Source: Thermodesulfovibrio sp.
GTDB taxonomy: Bacteria > Nitrospirota > Thermodesulfovibrionia > Thermodesulfovibrionales > Thermodesulfovibrionaceae
Direction of reading: 5' to 3'
Assembly: GCA_020725335.1 (NCBI GenBank)
Contig: DYFF01000007.1
Location: 248,001 to 312,000 of the forward strand
DNA length: 64,000 nt
Part shown: positions 1 to 9,594 of the stretch, one piece after another
Layout of the letters: every line of letters starts with the position of its first letter
How positions within the stretch are numbered: the first letter of the stretch is position 1
Position numbers and translations under genes: made by a program
Notes under the pieces: generated by a model
What the model was told of the DNA's origin: nothing
What the model saw: only the letters and a program-made list of their open reading frames with translations
Databases searched by the model: none

Positions 1-37
1 AAAATTTTAATTTAGAATGATTAATGAAAAAATAAAG

Positions 38-110
38 TGGAGGTGAAGGGATTCGAACCCACGACCTCCTGCGTGCAAAGCAGGCGCTCTCCCAACTGAG
101 CTACACCCCC
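38..110 (-). tRNA. tRNA-Ala (anticodon TGC)
   Basis: Reading the minus strand gives a complete 73-nt cloverleaf. The anticodon loop reads TTTGCAC, so the anticodon is TGC (alanine). The acceptor stem GGGGGTG pairs with CACCTCC and contains the G3-U70 wobble pair that identifies alanine tRNAs. The 3' CCA is not encoded (the genome continues CTT after the discriminator A), so a CCA-adding enzyme is needed. It lies 10 nt downstream of tRNA-Ile and probably shares its transcript. Confidence 0.97.
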
Positions 111-120
111 ACAGTCTCAA

Positions 121-194
<74 letters not shown>

Positions 195-205
195 ATCAAC
201 ATTTA

Positions 206-235
206 AAGTTACCTGAAAAATATAATTTTTGTCAA
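206..235 (-). promoter_or_regulatory. Promoter for the tRNA-Ile/tRNA-Ala pair
   Basis: On the minus strand a consensus -35 TTGACA (230-235) is followed after 18 nt by TAACTT (206-211), about 11 nt before the mature 5' end of tRNA-Ile. This would start transcription almost at the tRNA, so the pair seems to have its own promoter rather than depending on an upstream 16S gene. Confidence 0.6.
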
Positions 236-360
236 CCTTTGCTCTTTCCTCAAAAATAATTTTGCTGAAAAAATGGGTGTTGTGCACATAATTGACAAAT
301 AAGGCAATCATCCATGTTATCCTATTACTATGGAATTACAAACAAAGCGTCTATAAATCC

Positions 361-1728
361 CTACACAATAAAAATTAAGTAAAGAAATAGAAAAATTTTT
401 AATATTAAATTCTTATTATCTGCCTTAATTTTTTCAGCCCACCATATTGATTTGTTTATTAATTCATCTTCATCAATAAACTGATGTCTTCCATTAATAA
501 TTACAGGTTTCCCGTTTACGAAAACATCTTCAATATCAGAAGATTTTGCAGAATAAATTATCGTAGAATATATGTCATATATAGGTTGCAGATGAGGTTT
601 TCTCAAATTCATAGTAACTACATCAGCTTTTTTCCCTACTTCAAGGCTTCCTATGTAATTTTCAAGTCCCAAAGCTTTTGCTGCCCATATCGTAAGCATT
701 TTCATACAAGTCTTTACATCAACAACAGTAGGATCTCCAGTTATTCCTTTTTGCACTTTTGCAGCTATTGAAATTTCTTCTAATAAATCTAAATTATTAT
801 TGCTTGCAGCACCATCTGTACCTAAACCAACCTTTACTCCCTTTTTCACCATCCTTGCTATTGGTGCAATACCGCTTGAAAGTTTTAGATTACTTTCTAT
901 GCAATGTGATACTCCTACTCCAAAATTTGACATAATCTCTATTTCTTCTTCATCAACCCAAACTGAATGGGCTGCCAATACAGTTCCTTCAAAAAATCCT
1001 ATTTCTTTAAGATATTTAACTGGTCTCATTCCGTATTTCTTTATAGAATCTTCTACTTCATTAAATGTTTCACTAAGATGAATGTGAATTGGCACACCAA
1101 ACTTTAATGCAATCTCTTTTGATTTTAATAAAGTATCTTTACTACAGGTATAAATTGAATGAGGTGCTACAGAGGGAAATATAAATTCATCATTCTTATA
1201 TTTATTTATAAATTCTAAGGCTTTTGTGAGATAATCATCAGGTCCTCGTCCTGAAGGGGTTTCAAAATCAAGTATTCCCTGTCCTATAACTGCCTTGATC
1301 TTTAAATCCTTTGCCGCATTTGCTATACTATCAGTGAAAAAATACATATCGTTGAAAGTTGTGATACCATTTTTTAACATTTCAAGACAGGCAAGACATG
1401 TTCCATCATAAACAAATTCTTTGCTTAAAAATTTTCCTTCAAGAGGCCAAATATGTTCTCTCAACCATTGATATAATGGCAAGTCGTCAGCTATCCCTCT
1501 CAATAAAACCATAGCAGCATGAGTATGAGTATTAATAAAACCAGGCATTATTGCAGCGTCAGAATGACCATAAATAGGGATTGATGCAGTTTTATACTTT
1601 TTTAAAATCTCTTGAAAAGTGTTGATCTCAATAATTCTATCATCATCAATTACCAAAGCTCCGTTTTCGATTATTTCGTCATTTTCATTCATGGTTATTA
1701 GATATCTACCTCTTAAAATTGATTTCAT
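361..1728 (-). CDS. mtaD: Amidohydrolase, 5-methylthioadenosine/S-adenosylhomocysteine deaminase type
   Basis: Metal-dependent deaminase of the amidohydrolase superfamily that hydrolyses the adenine amino group of SAH, MTA or related nucleosides. Visible metal and catalytic motifs: the H-x-H pair in [10 protein letters not shown] (about residues 68-70), [22 protein letters not shown], and the aspartate of [11 protein letters not shown] near residue 305. At 455 aa it is slightly longer than usual because it ends in a hydrophobic tail ([12 protein letters not shown]) that is atypical for this soluble family. Its ATG overlaps the glgB stop by 4 nt (ATGA), so it is the last gene of a four-gene operon. 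An MTA phosphorylase is encoded at 47.8-48.6 kb. Aminodeoxyfutalosine deaminase (menaquinone pathway) is a close relative and cannot be excluded by sequence reading alone. Confidence 0.85.
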   Translation of the reverse strand: MKSILRGRYLITMNENDEIIENGALVIDDDRIIEINTFQEILKKYKTASIPIYGHSDAAIMPGFINTHTHAAMVLLRGIADDLPLYQWLREHIWPLEGKFLSKEFVYDGTCLACLEMLKNGITTFNDMYFFTDSIANAAKDLKIKAVIGQGILDFETPSGRGPDDYLTKALEFINKYKNDEFIFPSVAPHSIYTCSKDTLLKSKEIALKFGVPIHIHLSETFNEVEDSIKKYGMRPVKYLKEIGFFEGTVLAAHSVWVDEEEIEIMSNFGVGVSHCIESNLKLSSGIAPIARMVKKGVKVGLGTDGAASNNNLDLLEEISIAAKVQKGITGDPTVVDVKTCMKMLTIWAAKALGLENYIGSLEVGKKADVVTMNLRKPHLQPIYDIYSTIIYSAKSSDIEDVFVNGKPVIINGRHQFIDEDELINKSIWWAEKIKADNKNLILKIFLFLYLIFIV

Positions 1729-3620
1729 ATAACCTCCTTTTTCAAAATAAAAACAGATAGAGGCGGTAATGTTAAGTTGAGACTATAAGGTTGGCCATGG
1801 AAACAAATATTTTCAGCATTAATTCCTCCAAAATTTCCAAGATTACTTCCACCATATTCAAATGAATCACTATTTAATATTTCTCTATAAAATCCAGCTT
1901 GAGGAACACCAATTCTGTAGTTAAATCTTGGAACAGGAGTAAAATTGAAGACAAATAATAAAAATTCTCTATCATCTTCACTCTTTCTAAGAAATGAAAT
2001 AATGCTCTGGTCATGGTCAGAAAAATCAATCCATTGAAATCCGTTCCAATGAAAATCGATTTCATATAGTGCCTTTTCATTTTTATAAATAGAGTTTAAA
2101 TCTTTTATAAATTTCAATAAGCCTCTATGCGATTCATCTGAAAGCAAATGCCATTCAAGTTGCCAATTACAATTCCACTCATTTATCTGTCCAAATTCTG
2201 ATCCCATGAATAGTAATTTTTTACCTGGATGTCCATACATATAGCCAAATAGTGCTCTCAAATTTGCAAGCTTTTGCCATTTATCGCCCGGCATTTTTTG
2301 AAATAAAGAACCTTTACCATAAACAACCTCATCATGGGATAGAGGAAGAACAAAATTCTCTGAAAATGCGTATAAAAGACTGAATGTTATAGAATTGGTA
2401 TGATATTTTCTATAAATAGGATCTCTTGAAAAGTAGAATAATGTATCATGCATCCACCCCATATTCCATTTCATTGTAAAACCTAATCCTCCAATGTAAG
2501 TTGGCCGAGTAACCATTGGCCAAGAAGTAGACTCTTCAGCAATTGTCAATGTTCCGGCATACTCTCCATGCGTTAACTCATTCATCCTTCTAAGGAAATC
2601 TATTGCTTCAAGATTTTCCTTCCCACCATATATATTAGGAAGCCACTCTCCCGGTTTCTTTGAGTAATCAAGATATAGCATAGATGCAACTGCATCAACT
2701 CTTAAACCATCTATGTGATAAACATCAAACCAAAATAAGGCATTTGCAATTAGAAAATTTCTAACTTCGTTTCTGCCATAATTAAAAATTAAAGTTCCCC
2801 AATCTTTATGTTCACCCTTACGAGGATCTTCATGTTCATAAAGGGCTGTACCATCGAATCTTATTAAACCGTGTCCATCTTTAGGAAAATGCGATGGCAC
2901 CCAGTCAATTATTACTCCTATATCATTTTGATGGGCATAATCAATGAAATACATGAAATCTTCGGGTGAACCAAAACGACTGGTAGGTGCATAATAGCCA
3001 AGACATTGATATCCCCATGATTCATCAAAAGGATGTTCTGTAATAGGAAGAAGTTCAACATGAGTAAATCCAAGCCATTTAACATATGGAATTAATTCAT
3101 GGGCAAGCTCCCTATAATTCAGAAAACTTCCATCCCCTTTTCTTTTCCATGAGCCAAGATGTACTTCATATATAGACATTGGTGACTTCAACCAGTCTGT
3201 GTTTTTTCTCTTTTCAAGCCATATGGAATCATTCCATTTATATTTATTCTTAGGGTTATAAACAATGCTTGCACTTTTTGGACGAACTTCAAAGAAAAAA
3301 CTAAAAGGGTCAGATTTAATTTGTATAATGTCATTCCATCCATGAATATAATATTTATACAATGTACCTTCAGTTAATCCTTCTATAAATAAACTCCAGA
3401 TACCAGAATTACCAAGAGGACGCATTGGATTTTTTGTATAATCCCAGCTATTAAAATCTCCAAGAACAGAAACATATTTAGCATTTGGAGCCCATACTGC
3501 AAAATGAACGCCTTTTTTATTTTTGTAATCTATTATATGAGCCCCTAATTTTTCATAAATTTTATAATGATTACCTTCTCCTATGAGATATAAATCAAAA
3601 TCTGTTAGAAATTCTTTCAT
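1725..3620 (-). CDS. glgB: 1,4-alpha-glucan branching enzyme
   Basis: GH13 enzyme that makes the alpha-1,6 branches of glycogen. An N-terminal CBM48 region ([18 protein letters not shown], about residues 39-58) is followed by the catalytic barrel: DWVPSHFP (about 240), the nucleophile in DGLRVDAV (D309), the acid/base in TIAEES (about E362) and LSHDEVV. The C-terminal beta domain ends with [10 protein letters not shown]. The 631-aa length is typical. It overlaps both neighbours by 4 nt (ATGA), so it is translated within the operon begun by the radical SAM gene. No other glycogen gene lies nearby. Confidence 0.96.
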   Translation of the reverse strand: MKEFLTDFDLYLIGEGNHYKIYEKLGAHIIDYKNKKGVHFAVWAPNAKYVSVLGDFNSWDYTKNPMRPLGNSGIWSLFIEGLTEGTLYKYYIHGWNDIIQIKSDPFSFFFEVRPKSASIVYNPKNKYKWNDSIWLEKRKNTDWLKSPMSIYEVHLGSWKRKGDGSFLNYRELAHELIPYVKWLGFTHVELLPITEHPFDESWGYQCLGYYAPTSRFGSPEDFMYFIDYAHQNDIGVIIDWVPSHFPKDGHGLIRFDGTALYEHEDPRKGEHKDWGTLIFNYGRNEVRNFLIANALFWFDVYHIDGLRVDAVASMLYLDYSKKPGEWLPNIYGGKENLEAIDFLRRMNELTHGEYAGTLTIAEESTSWPMVTRPTYIGGLGFTMKWNMGWMHDTLFYFSRDPIYRKYHTNSITFSLLYAFSENFVLPLSHDEVVYGKGSLFQKMPGDKWQKLANLRALFGYMYGHPGKKLLFMGSEFGQINEWNCNWQLEWHLLSDESHRGLLKFIKDLNSIYKNEKALYEIDFHWNGFQWIDFSDHDQSIISFLRKSEDDREFLLFVFNFTPVPRFNYRIGVPQAGFYREILNSDSFEYGGSNLGNFGGINAENICFHGQPYSLNLTLPPLSVFILKKEVI

Positions 3621-4270
3621 GTTTCAACTCTTTCTGTAAATTCAATGATTGATTTTCTATACTTTATAGGCACTTTTTGTTTCTGAATTTTCAGATTTAA
3701 TCTATCTTTGATTGATATTTTATCAAAATATTTAAGCCAAAGTCGTGCAATCTCCTTTTCATTATCGGTCAAATTAGGTATTTTATCCTCAATCTGAGCT
3801 GAACAAACTTTTCCTCTATAGCAAAATGCTGCAATGTTTCTTTTGATATCATGTATTAATGTTTTTTCATTTCTTAAACGATTTGCAAAATAAAAAGCTA
3901 CAGGCATAATAATATTAAAATCAGGGCTAAACTTTGCATAAAGGTAACCACCTTCAACTTCTTTAAATCTTAATAAGCCTTTAATCTTTTGTATTTCTCT
4001 GCTTACTTGCTTAGCTTTTTTATAAATTCTCTCAATTACCGGGTCTGAAATATAATTTTCTAAGTTTGTTTTTGAATTTTCTAAAAAATATATAATATCA
4101 TCAAATACTTCTTTGCCATCGCTTAATAAATATAGATAGAGAGTTTTTAAAGTTTTTATCTCTAATTTTTTCAAGCTTTCAGAATAATCCAGCCAATTAG
4201 AATTAAAAATTTTCAATTGATTAAAATTTATAGCATTCTTTATAGTTTCTACTAATTGAATTTCATTCAT
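3617..4270 (-). CDS. TIGR03915-family putative DNA metabolism protein
   Basis: This 217-aa protein resembles the TIGR03915/DUF4130 family, which is almost always encoded beside the radical SAM protein found here and is often fused to a uracil-DNA-glycosylase-like domain. The family core is recognisable ([19 protein letters not shown], then [22 protein letters not shown]). No glycosylase domain is attached. It overlaps the radical SAM gene and glgB by 4 nt on each side. The biochemical activity is unknown; a role in DNA modification or repair is only inferred from the family association. Confidence 0.75.
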   Translation of the reverse strand: MNEIQLVETIKNAINFNQLKIFNSNWLDYSESLKKLEIKTLKTLYLYLLSDGKEVFDDIIYFLENSKTNLENYISDPVIERIYKKAKQVSREIQKIKGLLRFKEVEGGYLYAKFSPDFNIIMPVAFYFANRLRNEKTLIHDIKRNIAAFCYRGKVCSAQIEDKIPNLTDNEKEIARLWLKYFDKISIKDRLNLKIQKQKVPIKYRKSIIEFTERVET

Positions 4271-5496
4271 AGCGATAAGGTAAGTTGACTATTTCGATTA
4301 CTAAAAATTTTATTCATCTCTGGTGTTTTATCATACAATTTTTTATCTTCAAAAAATTTACCATTTATAGTTATAAAATATTTAGCTCTTTTTACAACAA
4401 CTCCTATTTTTTTTAGCGCATTAATGTCAAGATTAGCAAGCTTTCTTAATTTTAAAATCTTCTTTGCGCTTAGTGGGCCGATCCCAGGAACTCTGAGTAA
4501 AGATTCTAATGAAGCTTTAGTTATATCGATTGGGAAAAAATGTAAATTTCTCAATGCCCACGCAAGTTTTGGATCAATATTTTCATCAAGAAAAGGCTTT
4601 TTCTCTGAAAAAATCTCATCAATCCTAAAACCATAAAATCTTATTAGCCAATCAGCCTGATACAATCTATGTTCTCGCAATAATGGAGGCTTTGTTACAG
4701 GCAGTCTTGAATCATCATTTATAGGAACATAGGCAGAATAATAAACCCTCTTTAACTTGTTATTTTTGTATAGATAAGAGCTTAATCTTAAAATTTCAAG
4801 ATCACTATCAGGAGTTGCTCCAATAATTAATTGAGTACTTTGACCACCCCTTGAATTATAAAATGTTTTTTCCTCTTTTAAAGTATCTATAGTTTTTGTG
4901 ACAAAATTCATTATATTTAAAATATTATCCATTTTTTTATCTGGAGCAAGATATTCTAGTGATTTTTTATTTGGCAATTCGAGATTAACGCTTACTCTAT
5001 CTGCCCATTTAATCGCCTCTGATACTGTTGCTTCTGAAGTACTGGGAATCAGTTTTAAATGAATATAACCATTAAATCTGTATTTTAGTCTCAAAAGGGA
5101 TACTGTTTTAATCATCATTTCCATGGTAAGTTCAGGATTACCAATTATTCCAGAGCTTAAAAAAAGTCCTTCTATATAGTTTCTTCTGTAAAATTCATAA
5201 GTAATTTTTGCCAGTTCATCTGGCATTAAGACAGTTCTATATATATCGTTCTTTTTTCGATTTATGCAATATGCGCAATCATTATTACAAAAATTAGTAA
5301 GCAATATTTTTAAAAGAGAAATACATCTTCCATCAGAACTCCAGCTATGACAGACACCAAATCTTGAGGTGTTTCCTACTTGATTTTTTAAATTTTTTCT
5401 ACTAACTCCACTGGAGGCACAAGATACATCATATTTAGCTCCGTTGGCAAGTAAAGATAATTTTTCATAGATATCTATAGATTTTCTTAGTAGCAT
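4267..5496 (-). CDS. Putative DNA modification/repair radical SAM protein (TIGR03916 family)
   Basis: Radical SAM enzyme of 409 aa. The [4Fe-4S] cluster motif is CNNDCAYC (C70, C74, C77), preceded by the family-typical N-terminal segment with further cysteines (VSCASSG, RFGVCHSW, DGRCISLLK). A helix-hairpin-helix near residues 330-345 (LLRVPGIGPLSAKKILKL) suggests non-specific DNA binding. First gene of a four-gene operon with its partner family TIGR03915, glgB and the deaminase. There is no Shine-Dalgarno sequence at the ATG; a TATTAT box lies 11 nt before it. The reaction catalysed is not established. Confidence 0.85.
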   Translation of the reverse strand: MLLRKSIDIYEKLSLLANGAKYDVSCASSGVSRKNLKNQVGNTSRFGVCHSWSSDGRCISLLKILLTNFCNNDCAYCINRKKNDIYRTVLMPDELAKITYEFYRRNYIEGLFLSSGIIGNPELTMEMMIKTVSLLRLKYRFNGYIHLKLIPSTSEATVSEAIKWADRVSVNLELPNKKSLEYLAPDKKMDNILNIMNFVTKTIDTLKEEKTFYNSRGGQSTQLIIGATPDSDLEILRLSSYLYKNNKLKRVYYSAYVPINDDSRLPVTKPPLLREHRLYQADWLIRFYGFRIDEIFSEKKPFLDENIDPKLAWALRNLHFFPIDITKASLESLLRVPGIGPLSAKKILKLRKLANLDINALKKIGVVVKRAKYFITINGKFFEDKKLYDKTPEMNKIFSNRNSQLTLSL

Positions 5497-5630
5497 AGTT
5501 TTTTAATATAATACCACTTTTTTATCTTTTTCAATTATTTTCATTTTTTTTAGAATAAAATCTGTTTGAGATAGGACAAAAGTTTCTGCTTGTTTAATTA
5601 GCGAGATTATTTTTGAGGAAAGGCGAAAGC

Positions 5631-5658
5631 TTGATTTTGCCTTTTATATTGTTATAAT
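5631..5658 (+). promoter_or_regulatory. Promoter of the zinc alcohol dehydrogenase gene
   Basis: TTGATT (5631-5636), 16-nt spacer, TATAAT (5653-5658) preceded by an extended TG element. Only 12 nt separate the -10 box from the ATG at 5671 and no Shine-Dalgarno sequence is present, so the mRNA leader would be about 5 nt. Confidence 0.6.
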
Positions 5659-5670
5659 CTATCTCTATTC

Positions 5671-6702
5671 ATGAAAGTAGCAAAATTATATAAATTTAAT
5701 GACATAAGAATAGAAGATATACCAATTCCTAAAATAAATAGTAGACAAGCCCTCGTAAAAGTAAAAGCGTGTGGAATTTGTTCTGGAGATGTAATGCCCT
5801 GGTATATTGAAAAAAAAGCCCCTCTTGTTCTTGGACATGAAATCTGTGGTGAAATATTAAAAATTGGGGATTCCATAAAACAGGAAATTCCCCTAAGGGA
5901 GGGAGACAGAGTTTTTGTTCATCATCATGCTCCATGTATGGATTGTTTTTATTGTAAAAGAGGGGATTATGTCCAATGTAGAACATGGAAAGAATCAAAG
6001 ATTTATCCAGGCGGTATCGCAGAGTATATTTTATTACCCGAGATTATCTTAAAAAATGATACCTTAAAAATACCAGAGCATATAAGTTGCGAAGAAGGTG
6101 CTATGGTGGAACCAGTTGCGTGCGTTGTTAAATCTTTAAAAAGAGCTAATATAAAAAAGGGGGATGTTGTTCTCATTGCAGGCTTAGGAATTATGGGACA
6201 ACTTCATGTTATGTTAGCAAAAGAATTTGGTGCTAAAACAGTAATAGGCGCTGATATGGTCGATTTTAGATTGAAAAAAGCCTTAGAAGCTGGAGCTGAT
6301 TTTGTTATTGATATAAAACATGAAAATATAAATGAAAAAATTAATAAAATTACAGATGGAATTATGGCTCAGTCAGTCATTGTTGGACCAGGTGATGCTG
6401 AAATTATAAAAAGTTATTTACAAACAGTATCAAAAGGTGGAACATTATTAATATTTACTCCCACTCCTCCCGATCAAAAAATATGCTTTTCAATTAATGA
6501 TATTTATTTCCAAGACATTACAATAACAACAAGTTATTCCTGTGGACCTGAGGATACAAAAAAAGCGCTTGATTTAATATCAAATAAAAAAATTGACTTT
6601 AATCTTCTTATTACACATAAGTTTACAATAGAAGATACAGTTAAAGCTTATGAAATAACAGCTAAAGCAGAAGATTCTTTAAAATGTATAGTAACTTTTT
6701 AA
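5671..6702 (+). CDS. Zinc-dependent alcohol/polyol dehydrogenase (MDR family)
   Basis: Medium-chain dehydrogenase of 343 aa, likely cytosolic and NAD(P)-dependent. The catalytic zinc site shows as CGICSGD (C37) and GHEICGEI. The structural zinc lobe has four cysteines in CMDCFYCKRGDYVQC (about 89-103). The nucleotide-binding fold carries AGLGIMGQLHV (about 170). The pattern is that of sorbitol/threonine/alcohol dehydrogenases; the substrate cannot be read from sequence. The downstream exported hydrolase begins 18 nt later and is probably cotranscribed. Confidence 0.85.
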   Translation: MKVAKLYKFNDIRIEDIPIPKINSRQALVKVKACGICSGDVMPWYIEKKAPLVLGHEICGEILKIGDSIKQEIPLREGDRVFVHHHAPCMDCFYCKRGDYVQCRTWKESKIYPGGIAEYILLPEIILKNDTLKIPEHISCEEGAMVEPVACVVKSLKRANIKKGDVVLIAGLGIMGQLHVMLAKEFGAKTVIGADMVDFRLKKALEAGADFVIDIKHENINEKINKITDGIMAQSVIVGPGDAEIIKSYLQTVSKGGTLLIFTPTPPDQKICFSINDIYFQDITITTSYSCGPEDTKKALDLISNKKIDFNLLITHKFTIEDTVKAYEITAKAEDSLKCIVTF

Positions 6703-6719
6703 GGATAGGAGAAATCTTT

Positions 6720-7535
6720 ATGAAAAAATTTATTTTTTTTCTACTAATATTAATCTTTCCAGCATTAATCATTCCAGCTATAGTTAATGCAACTACAGAA
6801 ATAGTATGGTATGGTCATGCAAGTTTTAAAATTCAGACTCCTCAGGGAAAAGTTTTATTGATTGACCCTTGGATAGTTAATCCTGCTAACAATAATAACA
6901 AAAAATACTTAGAGGAAATAAATAAAGTAGATTTAATTTTATTAACCCATGCTCATGGTGACCATATTGGTAATTTAATTGAGATAGCGAAAAAAACAGG
7001 CGCGAGATTAGTTACCACTTTTGACTTAGGAAAAGCAATGATTTTATATGGAGGTTATCCAGAGAAACAGTTTGGTTATGAAACAACCGGTAATTTTGGC
7101 GGAGAAATTGAACTTCTTGACGGAGAAGTTAAGGTTTTATTCGTACCAGCTGTTCATAGTTCTGCATTAGAAATTCCTAATTCTCCAAAAGGACTTACTT
7201 ATGCAGGAAATCCTGGTGGATTTATTATTTCAATAAAAAATGGTCCAGTAATATATCACACAGGTGATACAGATTTATTTGAAGACATGAAAATAATAGG
7301 TTCATTATATAAAGTGGATATTATGATGGTATGCATAGGTGATAAGTTTACAATGGGACCTAAAAGAGCAGCTATAGCAACAAAATGGGTGAATCCTCGC
7401 ATAATAGTTCCTATGCACTTTGGAACTTTTCCCGCTCTTACAGGAAAAGTTGAAGACTTTGAAAAAGAACTGAAAACTCAAAAAGTTAAAAGCAAGTTTT
7501 TAAAAATGAATATTGGAGAGATTTATAAATTTTAA
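6720..7535 (+). CDS. Exported metallo-beta-lactamase-fold hydrolase (UPF0173-like)
   Basis: I start this gene at the ATG at 6720, not the track start at 6684, because AGGATAGGAG precedes it and the product then begins with a clean signal peptide (KKFIFFLLILIFPALIIPAIVNA). The mature part has the metal motif THAHGDHIG and matches UPF0173 proteins: WYGHASFKI at the N-terminus, HTGDTDLFEDMK, and VPMHFGTFP at the C-terminus. Most members of this group are cytosolic, so the signal peptide is noteworthy. The substrate is unknown. It follows the alcohol dehydrogenase with 17 nt between them. Confidence 0.8.
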   Translation: MKKFIFFLLILIFPALIIPAIVNATTEIVWYGHASFKIQTPQGKVLLIDPWIVNPANNNNKKYLEEINKVDLILLTHAHGDHIGNLIEIAKKTGARLVTTFDLGKAMILYGGYPEKQFGYETTGNFGGEIELLDGEVKVLFVPAVHSSALEIPNSPKGLTYAGNPGGFIISIKNGPVIYHTGDTDLFEDMKIIGSLYKVDIMMVCIGDKFTMGPKRAAIATKWVNPRIIVPMHFGTFPALTGKVEDFEKELKTQKVKSKFLKMNIGEIYKF

Positions 7536-7545
7536 ATTTAAAAAT

Positions 7546-8304
7546 TTAGATAAAATATCTTTTCTTTAGAAGAATAAAAGAAAATGGCATAAAAACAATT
7601 AAGAAAAATAATATATAGACAGATTCAAAAATAAAATTCTCATTAATACTACCATAAAACAATATTCGTGATATATTTACAAGATGGAAAAGAGGATTAA
7701 GTAGGGACAATTCTGTAAAAATAGATGGCATATCTTCAATGGGGAAGAAAATTCCAGAAAAAAGAAAAAGCGGCGTTAAGAAAAGGGTATAGAAATAATT
7801 AAAAGAATCAATGCCAGGGACTAATGCGGTAGCAATGATTGATAAATTAGCAAATATAATTCCACAAATAAATATATACGGAACTAAAAGCAAAACCTGA
7901 AACTCTTTAACTAAACCAAAAAGAAACATAACAAATAAAATAATAGTTCCATAGATTAAGCTTTTTGTAGCACCCCATAGGATTTCCCCTAAGACAAGTT
8001 CATTAAAAAGTATAGGAGTTGCTAAAATCGCATCGAAAGTCTTTTGATATTCCATCCTAACATAAGTACCATAAGTACATTCATAGCTTGCTGCATACAT
8101 AGCTGATGACATTACAATTCCTGGGGCTATGAATTCAATGTATGAAAGTCCATTTATTTCTTTTATAAACCCACCAAGTCCATAACCTAAAGCTATAAGA
8201 TAAAGCATTGGCTCAAAAAAGTTTAAAGCTAAACTTGAACGATATAATTTTCTGTAAACAGTAGCATTTCTTTGCCAGACTCTTATTGCTCTCTTGAAAT
8301 TCAT
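7546..8304 (-). CDS. ABC-2 type exporter permease (NodJ/DrrB-like)
   Basis: Integral membrane protein of 252 aa with about six hydrophobic segments. The segment ALGYGLGGFIKEINGLSYIEFIAPGIVMSSAMYAA is diagnostic of the NodJ-like permeases. FFPIEDMPSIFTELSLLNPLFHLV is the usual conserved C-terminal loop. It starts 3 nt after the ATPase gene stop. Together they should form a simple ATP-driven exporter for a drug, lipid or oligosaccharide; the substrate is not evident. Confidence 0.88.
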   Translation of the reverse strand: MNFKRAIRVWQRNATVYRKLYRSSLALNFFEPMLYLIALGYGLGGFIKEINGLSYIEFIAPGIVMSSAMYAASYECTYGTYVRMEYQKTFDAILATPILFNELVLGEILWGATKSLIYGTIILFVMFLFGLVKEFQVLLLVPYIFICGIIFANLSIIATALVPGIDSFNYFYTLFLTPLFLFSGIFFPIEDMPSIFTELSLLNPLFHLVNISRILFYGSINENFIFESVYILFFLIVFMPFSFILLKKRYFI

Positions 8305-8307
8305 TTT

Positions 8308-9030
8308 TTATTCTTCGGTCATATTTAAATAAACCTTTTCGAGATTGCCACTAAATTTAAATGATAAATTTTCAGGAGTATCAATTACTAAAATTTGTCC
8401 TTTATTCATAATAGCAATTCTATCACATAATTTTTCAGCCTCTTCCATATAATGAGTAGTCAAAACAATCGTTTTACCTGAATGTTTAAGTATTTCTATT
8501 CTATCCCATATTTGTTTTCTACTACGGGGATCAAGACCTGTTGTAGGCTCATCAAGAATTAATAGCTCTGGATCATTTATAAGCCCTCTGATAAAAGTAA
8601 GCTTTCTTTTCATTCCGCCTGAAAGTTTTCTAACATTCATATCTGACCATTCCTGTAAACTAACAAAATTCAGCAATTCCTTTGCTCTTTCTATGGCTTC
8701 TTTTTTTCTAATATTAAAATATCTTGCGTAGACAATTAAATTTTCAAGAACACTCAAGTCTGGGTCGAGATTATTATCTTGAGGAATAACACCAATTTTC
8801 TGTTTAATTTCAGGTAAATTTTTTTTATTTAAACTTTTACCAAAAACCTTAATTTCACCTGAACTTGGAGATATAAATCCATAAATCATGCTCATAAGAG
8901 TAGTTTTCCCAGCTCCATTAGAACCTAAAAAACTGAAACACTCTCCCTGTCTTATGAAAAAACTCACTGAATCAAGAGCTTTAAAACTTTTATAATACTT
9001 TATTAAATTTTTCCCCGTCACTATATCCAT
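8308..9030 (-). CDS. ABC exporter ATP-binding protein (NodI-like)
   Basis: ATPase subunit of 240 aa that energises the adjacent permease. Walker A GSNGAGKTTL, Q-loop region GVIPQDNNLDP, signature RKLSGGMKRK, Walker B LLILDEPTTGLDP and the switch histidine in LTTHYMEEAE are all present. The upstream intergenic gap is only 21 bp and contains TATACT 7 nt before the ATG with no Shine-Dalgarno sequence, so the operon mRNA is probably leaderless. Confidence 0.93.
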   Translation of the reverse strand: MDIVTGKNLIKYYKSFKALDSVSFFIRQGECFSFLGSNGAGKTTLMSMIYGFISPSSGEIKVFGKSLNKKNLPEIKQKIGVIPQDNNLDPDLSVLENLIVYARYFNIRKKEAIERAKELLNFVSLQEWSDMNVRKLSGGMKRKLTFIRGLINDPELLILDEPTTGLDPRSRKQIWDRIEILKHSGKTIVLTTHYMEEAEKLCDRIAIMNKGQILVIDTPENLSFKFSGNLEKVYLNMTEE

Positions 9031-9037
9031 AATTTTT

Positions 9038-9045
9038 AGTATAAT
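9038..9045. promoter_or_regulatory. Overlapping divergent -10 boxes in a 21-bp intergenic gap
   Basis: The plus-strand TATAAT (9040-9045) lies 6 nt before the ATG at 9052. The minus-strand TATACT (9043-9038) lies 7 nt before the ATG at 9030. The two boxes overlap by four bases. Any -35 elements would fall inside the opposing coding sequences and are weak. Both transcripts would begin at or within a base or two of the start codon. Confidence 0.55.
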
Positions 9046-9051
9046 AGTTTT

Positions 9052-9555
9052 ATGAGATACATGAAAATATTAATTTATTTGATTATTCTTATTCCAATAC
9101 ATGTTTATGGAGAAATATCTCTTTTTCCAGTCGAAGAAAACATGATCAATGGTGAATTTAACGTAATTATATATTCTAATTCTTACATCAACGATCCTGA
9201 AACATTTATTATTTTTGATAAAACAGATGACAATATAGATTTTTCACTTTACGCACCTTCTTTTAAATCTAAAGTTATACCAAACCTAAAGGACACAGAG
9301 GCTTTAAAAATTTCTCGAGAAATTCTCTATAATTCCTCTTTCATAAGTTCATTTAAATACACCGAAATAAAAATTTCAGGAATTACCGCAGGTTTTGAAA
9401 TAAAACCAGTATATTTTCCTTGGATTTTCGGAATCTTAGAACCTGTAGAGACAATATATAAGAAGAAAAACAATTCAATCGAGGTATTTATACGTCTCAA
9501 TCCACGAGTTGAGCGACAAATCAACAACGGTGGAAACTCAGATAAAGATGATTAA
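9052..9555 (+). CDS. Secreted protein of unknown function
   Basis: I do not recognise this 167-aa protein. It starts with a hydrophobic signal-like segment (KILIYLIILIPIHVYG) and continues as a mixed beta-rich domain with no cysteines visible and an acidic tail (GNSDKDD). An alternative start is the ATG at 9061. There is no Shine-Dalgarno sequence, and TATAAT lies 6 nt before the first ATG. Transcribed divergently from the ABC exporter and convergently towards ppdK. Periplasmic or lipidated location is inferred only from the signal segment. Confidence 0.6.
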   Translation: MRYMKILIYLIILIPIHVYGEISLFPVEENMINGEFNVIIYSNSYINDPETFIIFDKTDDNIDFSLYAPSFKSKVIPNLKDTEALKISREILYNSSFISSFKYTEIKISGITAGFEIKPVYFPWIFGILEPVETIYKKKNNSIEVFIRLNPRVERQINNGGNSDKDD

Positions 9556-9587
9556 GAAGAGAACTCATTTTGATGAGCTCTCTTCTT
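9554..9587. terminator. Bidirectional terminator-like hairpin
   Basis: A 15-bp inverted repeat (AAGAAGAGAACTCAT / ATGAGCTCTCTTCTT) with a 4-nt loop lies between two convergent genes and includes the stop codon of the upstream one. The plus-strand RNA has one A-C mismatch; the minus-strand RNA has a G-U pair at the same place and is fully paired. Neither side has a strong U-tract, so intrinsic termination may be weak. Confidence 0.65.
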
Positions 9588-9594
9588 AATATCA

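Noticed and set aside
292-320. Plus-strand TTGACA-17-TGTTAT facing the 3' end of the deaminase gene
   Set aside because: The -10 matches consensus at only four positions, and nothing codable lies downstream on that strand; it could give antisense RNA but I cannot support it.
5619-5646. Hairpin AAAGGC/GCCTTT upstream of the alcohol dehydrogenase
   Set aside because: Six-bp stem with a 15-nt loop overlapping the promoter's -35; not a convincing terminator or operator.
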